NCBI GenBank assembly: GCA_002401655.1
Contig: NVTT01000016.1
Location: 36,140-43,618 of the forward strand
Source of the DNA: Gammaproteobacteria bacterium
Lineage (GTDB): Bacteria; Pseudomonadota; Gammaproteobacteria; Enterobacterales; Kangiellaceae
Length of the DNA stretch: 7,479 nucleotides
Direction: 5' to 3'
Both the position numbers and the translations under genes were made by a program. The stretch's first letter is position 1. Every line of letters starts with the position of its first letter. Of the stretch, positions 6,211 to 7,479 are shown one piece after another. The notes below the pieces were generated by a model. The model was not told the DNA's origin and made no database searches. It was given only the letters and a program-made list of their open reading frames with translations.

Positions 6211-6301
6211 AATAACCTTTAGAATACGCGCCTTTATTTTGGTTGGATAATTTCTGTATTAGACTTTATTTCAACTTAGCTCTTTTTTTGAGGCTGTTCC
6301 A

Positions 6302-7479
6302 GTGATTAGTAAGTTAAGAAACATCGCAATTATCGCACACGTTGACCATGGTAAAACAACTTTGGTGGATAAATTATTAATGCAGTCCGGTACGGTTGAA
6401 TCTCGTAAAGAGCCGACTGAGCGGATGATGGATTCTAATGACTTAGAAAAAGAACGTGGTATCACTATTCTTTCTAAGAACACGGCTATACGCTGGAATG
6501 ATTACCGCATCAATATTGTAGACACCCCAGGGCATGCGGATTTTGGTGGCGAAGTTGAACGTATCATGTCTATGGTCGATTCTGTTTTATTATTAGTCGA
6601 TGCGGTTGATGGTCCAATGCCTCAGACTCGTTTTGTGACTCAAAAAGCATTTGCTCAAGGCTTAAAACCAGTAGTTATTGTTAATAAGATTGATCGTCCA
6701 GGCGCTCGTCCTGACTGGGTCATTGATCAAATATTCGATTTGTTCGATCAACTAGGCGCTACTGATGAACAACTCGATTTTCCGGTTGTATATGCATCTG
6801 CGTTAAATGGTTATGCATCACTAGATGATAGTGTTCGTGAAGGCGATATGACGCCTATCTTTGAAGCCATTATTAAACATGTTGAAGCGCCTCAAGTTGA
6901 AGTGGATGGACCGACTCAAATGCAAGTTATTTCACTTGATTATTCAAGTTATGTGGGCGCTATTGCCGTTGGTCGTGTTAATCGTGGAACTATCAGAAAA
7001 AATCAGCAGTTAATCAGTATTAACGCAGAAGGCAAAACACGAAAAGTTAAAGTGGGTCAAGTATTAGGCTATATGGGCTTAGAAAGAACTGAAATTGAAG
7101 AAGCGAGAGCGGGTGATATTATTGCGATTACTGGTATTGGCGAACCAAAAATCTCTGATACTTTATGTGATCCAGACCATGTTGAAGCATTAACTCCTTT
7201 AACCGTTGATGAACCTACTGTGACTATGACTTTTCAGGTCAATACTTCGCCATTCGTTGGTCAAGAAGGTAAGTTATTAACTTCACGTCAAATACATGAC
7301 CGTCTTCAAAAAGAATTAATTCATAACGTTGCTCTTCGTGTAGTGCAATTAGATGATTCCGATAAATTTAAAGTATCAGGTCGTGGTGAATTACATTTAT
7401 CCGTATTAATTGAAACTATGCGCCGTGAAGGTTTTGAAATGGCGGTTTCTCGCCCAGAAGTCATCATGAAAGAAGTTGA
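6302..7479 (+). CDS. typA: Ribosome-associated translational GTPase BipA/TypA, N-terminal 392 residues; 3' end outside window
   Basis: The product follows E. coli TypA/BipA closely from its first residues. The G domain shows G1 AHVDHGKT (12-19), G2 RGITI with T55, G3 DTPGH (74-78, catalytic His78), G4 NKID (128-131) and G5 SAL (166-168). Domain II starts near residue 205 and the EF-G-like domain III near 305 ([49 protein letters not shown]). About 215 residues, including the BipA-specific C-terminal domain, should lie beyond the window, since the family is near 607 residues. BipA binds the 70S ribosome at the EF-G site and helps 50S assembly and growth in cold or stress. The start is GTG at 6302: GAGG (6290-6293) lies 8 bases upstream, an in-frame TAG stands at 6260-6262, and no other start codon lies between. 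The start agrees with E. coli [18 protein letters not shown]. The frame is open at the window edge. Confidence 0.97.
   Translation, partial: MISKLRNIAIIAHVDHGKTTLVDKLLMQSGTVESRKEPTERMMDSNDLEKERGITILSKNTAIRWNDYRINIVDTPGHADFGGEVERIMSMVDSVLLLVDAVDGPMPQTRFVTQKAFAQGLKPVVIVNKIDRPGARPDWVIDQIFDLFDQLGATDEQLDFPVVYASALNGYASLDDSVREGDMTPIFEAIIKHVEAPQVEVDGPTQMQVISLDYSSYVGAIAVGRVNRGTIRKNQQLISINAEGKTRKVKVGQVLGYMGLERTEIEEARAGDIIAITGIGEPKISDTLCDPDHVEALTPLTVDEPTVTMTFQVNTSPFVGQEGKLLTSRQIHDRLQKELIHNVALRVVQLDDSDKFKVSGRGELHLSVLIETMRREGFEMAVSRPEVIMKEV

Larger units (their letters stand above)
5823..6301. other. 479-base intergenic region between LysR and typA genes, structured and only partly explained
   Basis: No long reading frame is present. 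From left to right it holds the leader of the LysR gene, a 23-base repeat copy (5881-5903), a possible plus-strand promoter (5893-5920), a hairpin (5946-5989), two AAACAACGA motifs preceded by purine-rich sequence (6025-6033, 6072-6080), a 15-codon frame with a strong ribosome-binding site (6081-6128), a perfect 9-bp inverted repeat (6102-6128), a weak stem followed by a T-rich run (6134-6164), the second repeat copy (6173-6194), a 13-base palindrome (6198-6210) and the typA leader. The density of signals between the two repeats suggests a transcribed element, not plain spacer. Confidence 0.6.

Noticed and set aside
6271..6483. 70-codon minus-strand frame
   Set aside because: Antisense to the typA G domain, which is unmistakable on the plus strand.

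Overview
The window looks like ordinary chromosome of an AT-rich, probably marine or aquatic, gammaproteobacterium. The evidence is a BipA/TypA translational GTPase very close to the Escherichia coli protein, a YejK/NdpA nucleoid protein (a mainly gammaproteobacterial family), a secreted subtilase with PPC and P domains, and a LysR regulator of proteobacterial type. The genus cannot be fixed from this stretch. Kangiella-, Colwellia- or Pseudoalteromonas-like bacteria are plausible, but this is inference.

Layout. Positions 1-865 (+) hold the C-terminal part of a secreted subtilisin-like protease whose catalytic serine lies just outside the window. A symmetrical terminator (899-930) separates it from the convergent gene for a YejK/NdpA-like nucleoid-associated protein (937-1947, -). 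Four more minus-strand genes follow. In transcription order they are a LysR-type regulator (5822-4938), a 2-Cys glutathione peroxidase (4872-4390), a signal-peptide protein of unknown function that looks like an outer-membrane beta-barrel (4331-3357), and an exported type I phosphodiesterase/nucleotide pyrophosphatase (3311-2058). Their gaps are 65, 58 and 45 bases with no clear terminator between them, so full or partial co-transcription is possible. A 479-base gap then separates the LysR gene from the divergent typA/bipA gene (6302 to the window end, +, truncated).

Possible joint roles. The phosphodiesterase and barrel protein are predicted envelope proteins and could serve uptake or scavenging of phosphorylated compounds. 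The peroxidase and LysR regulator suggest peroxide defence. No functional link between the two pairs is proven by the sequence.

The least explained part is the 479-base gap before typA. It carries a near-identical 22-23 base direct repeat at both ends, two hairpins, a 15-codon reading frame behind a strong Shine-Dalgarno sequence whose last codons form one arm of a perfect 9-bp inverted repeat, and a possible promoter. It may be a structured leader, a small RNA gene or a very small peptide gene. I see no CRISPR array, insertion sequence, prophage, tRNA or rRNA, and no clear evidence of a new multi-gene system.
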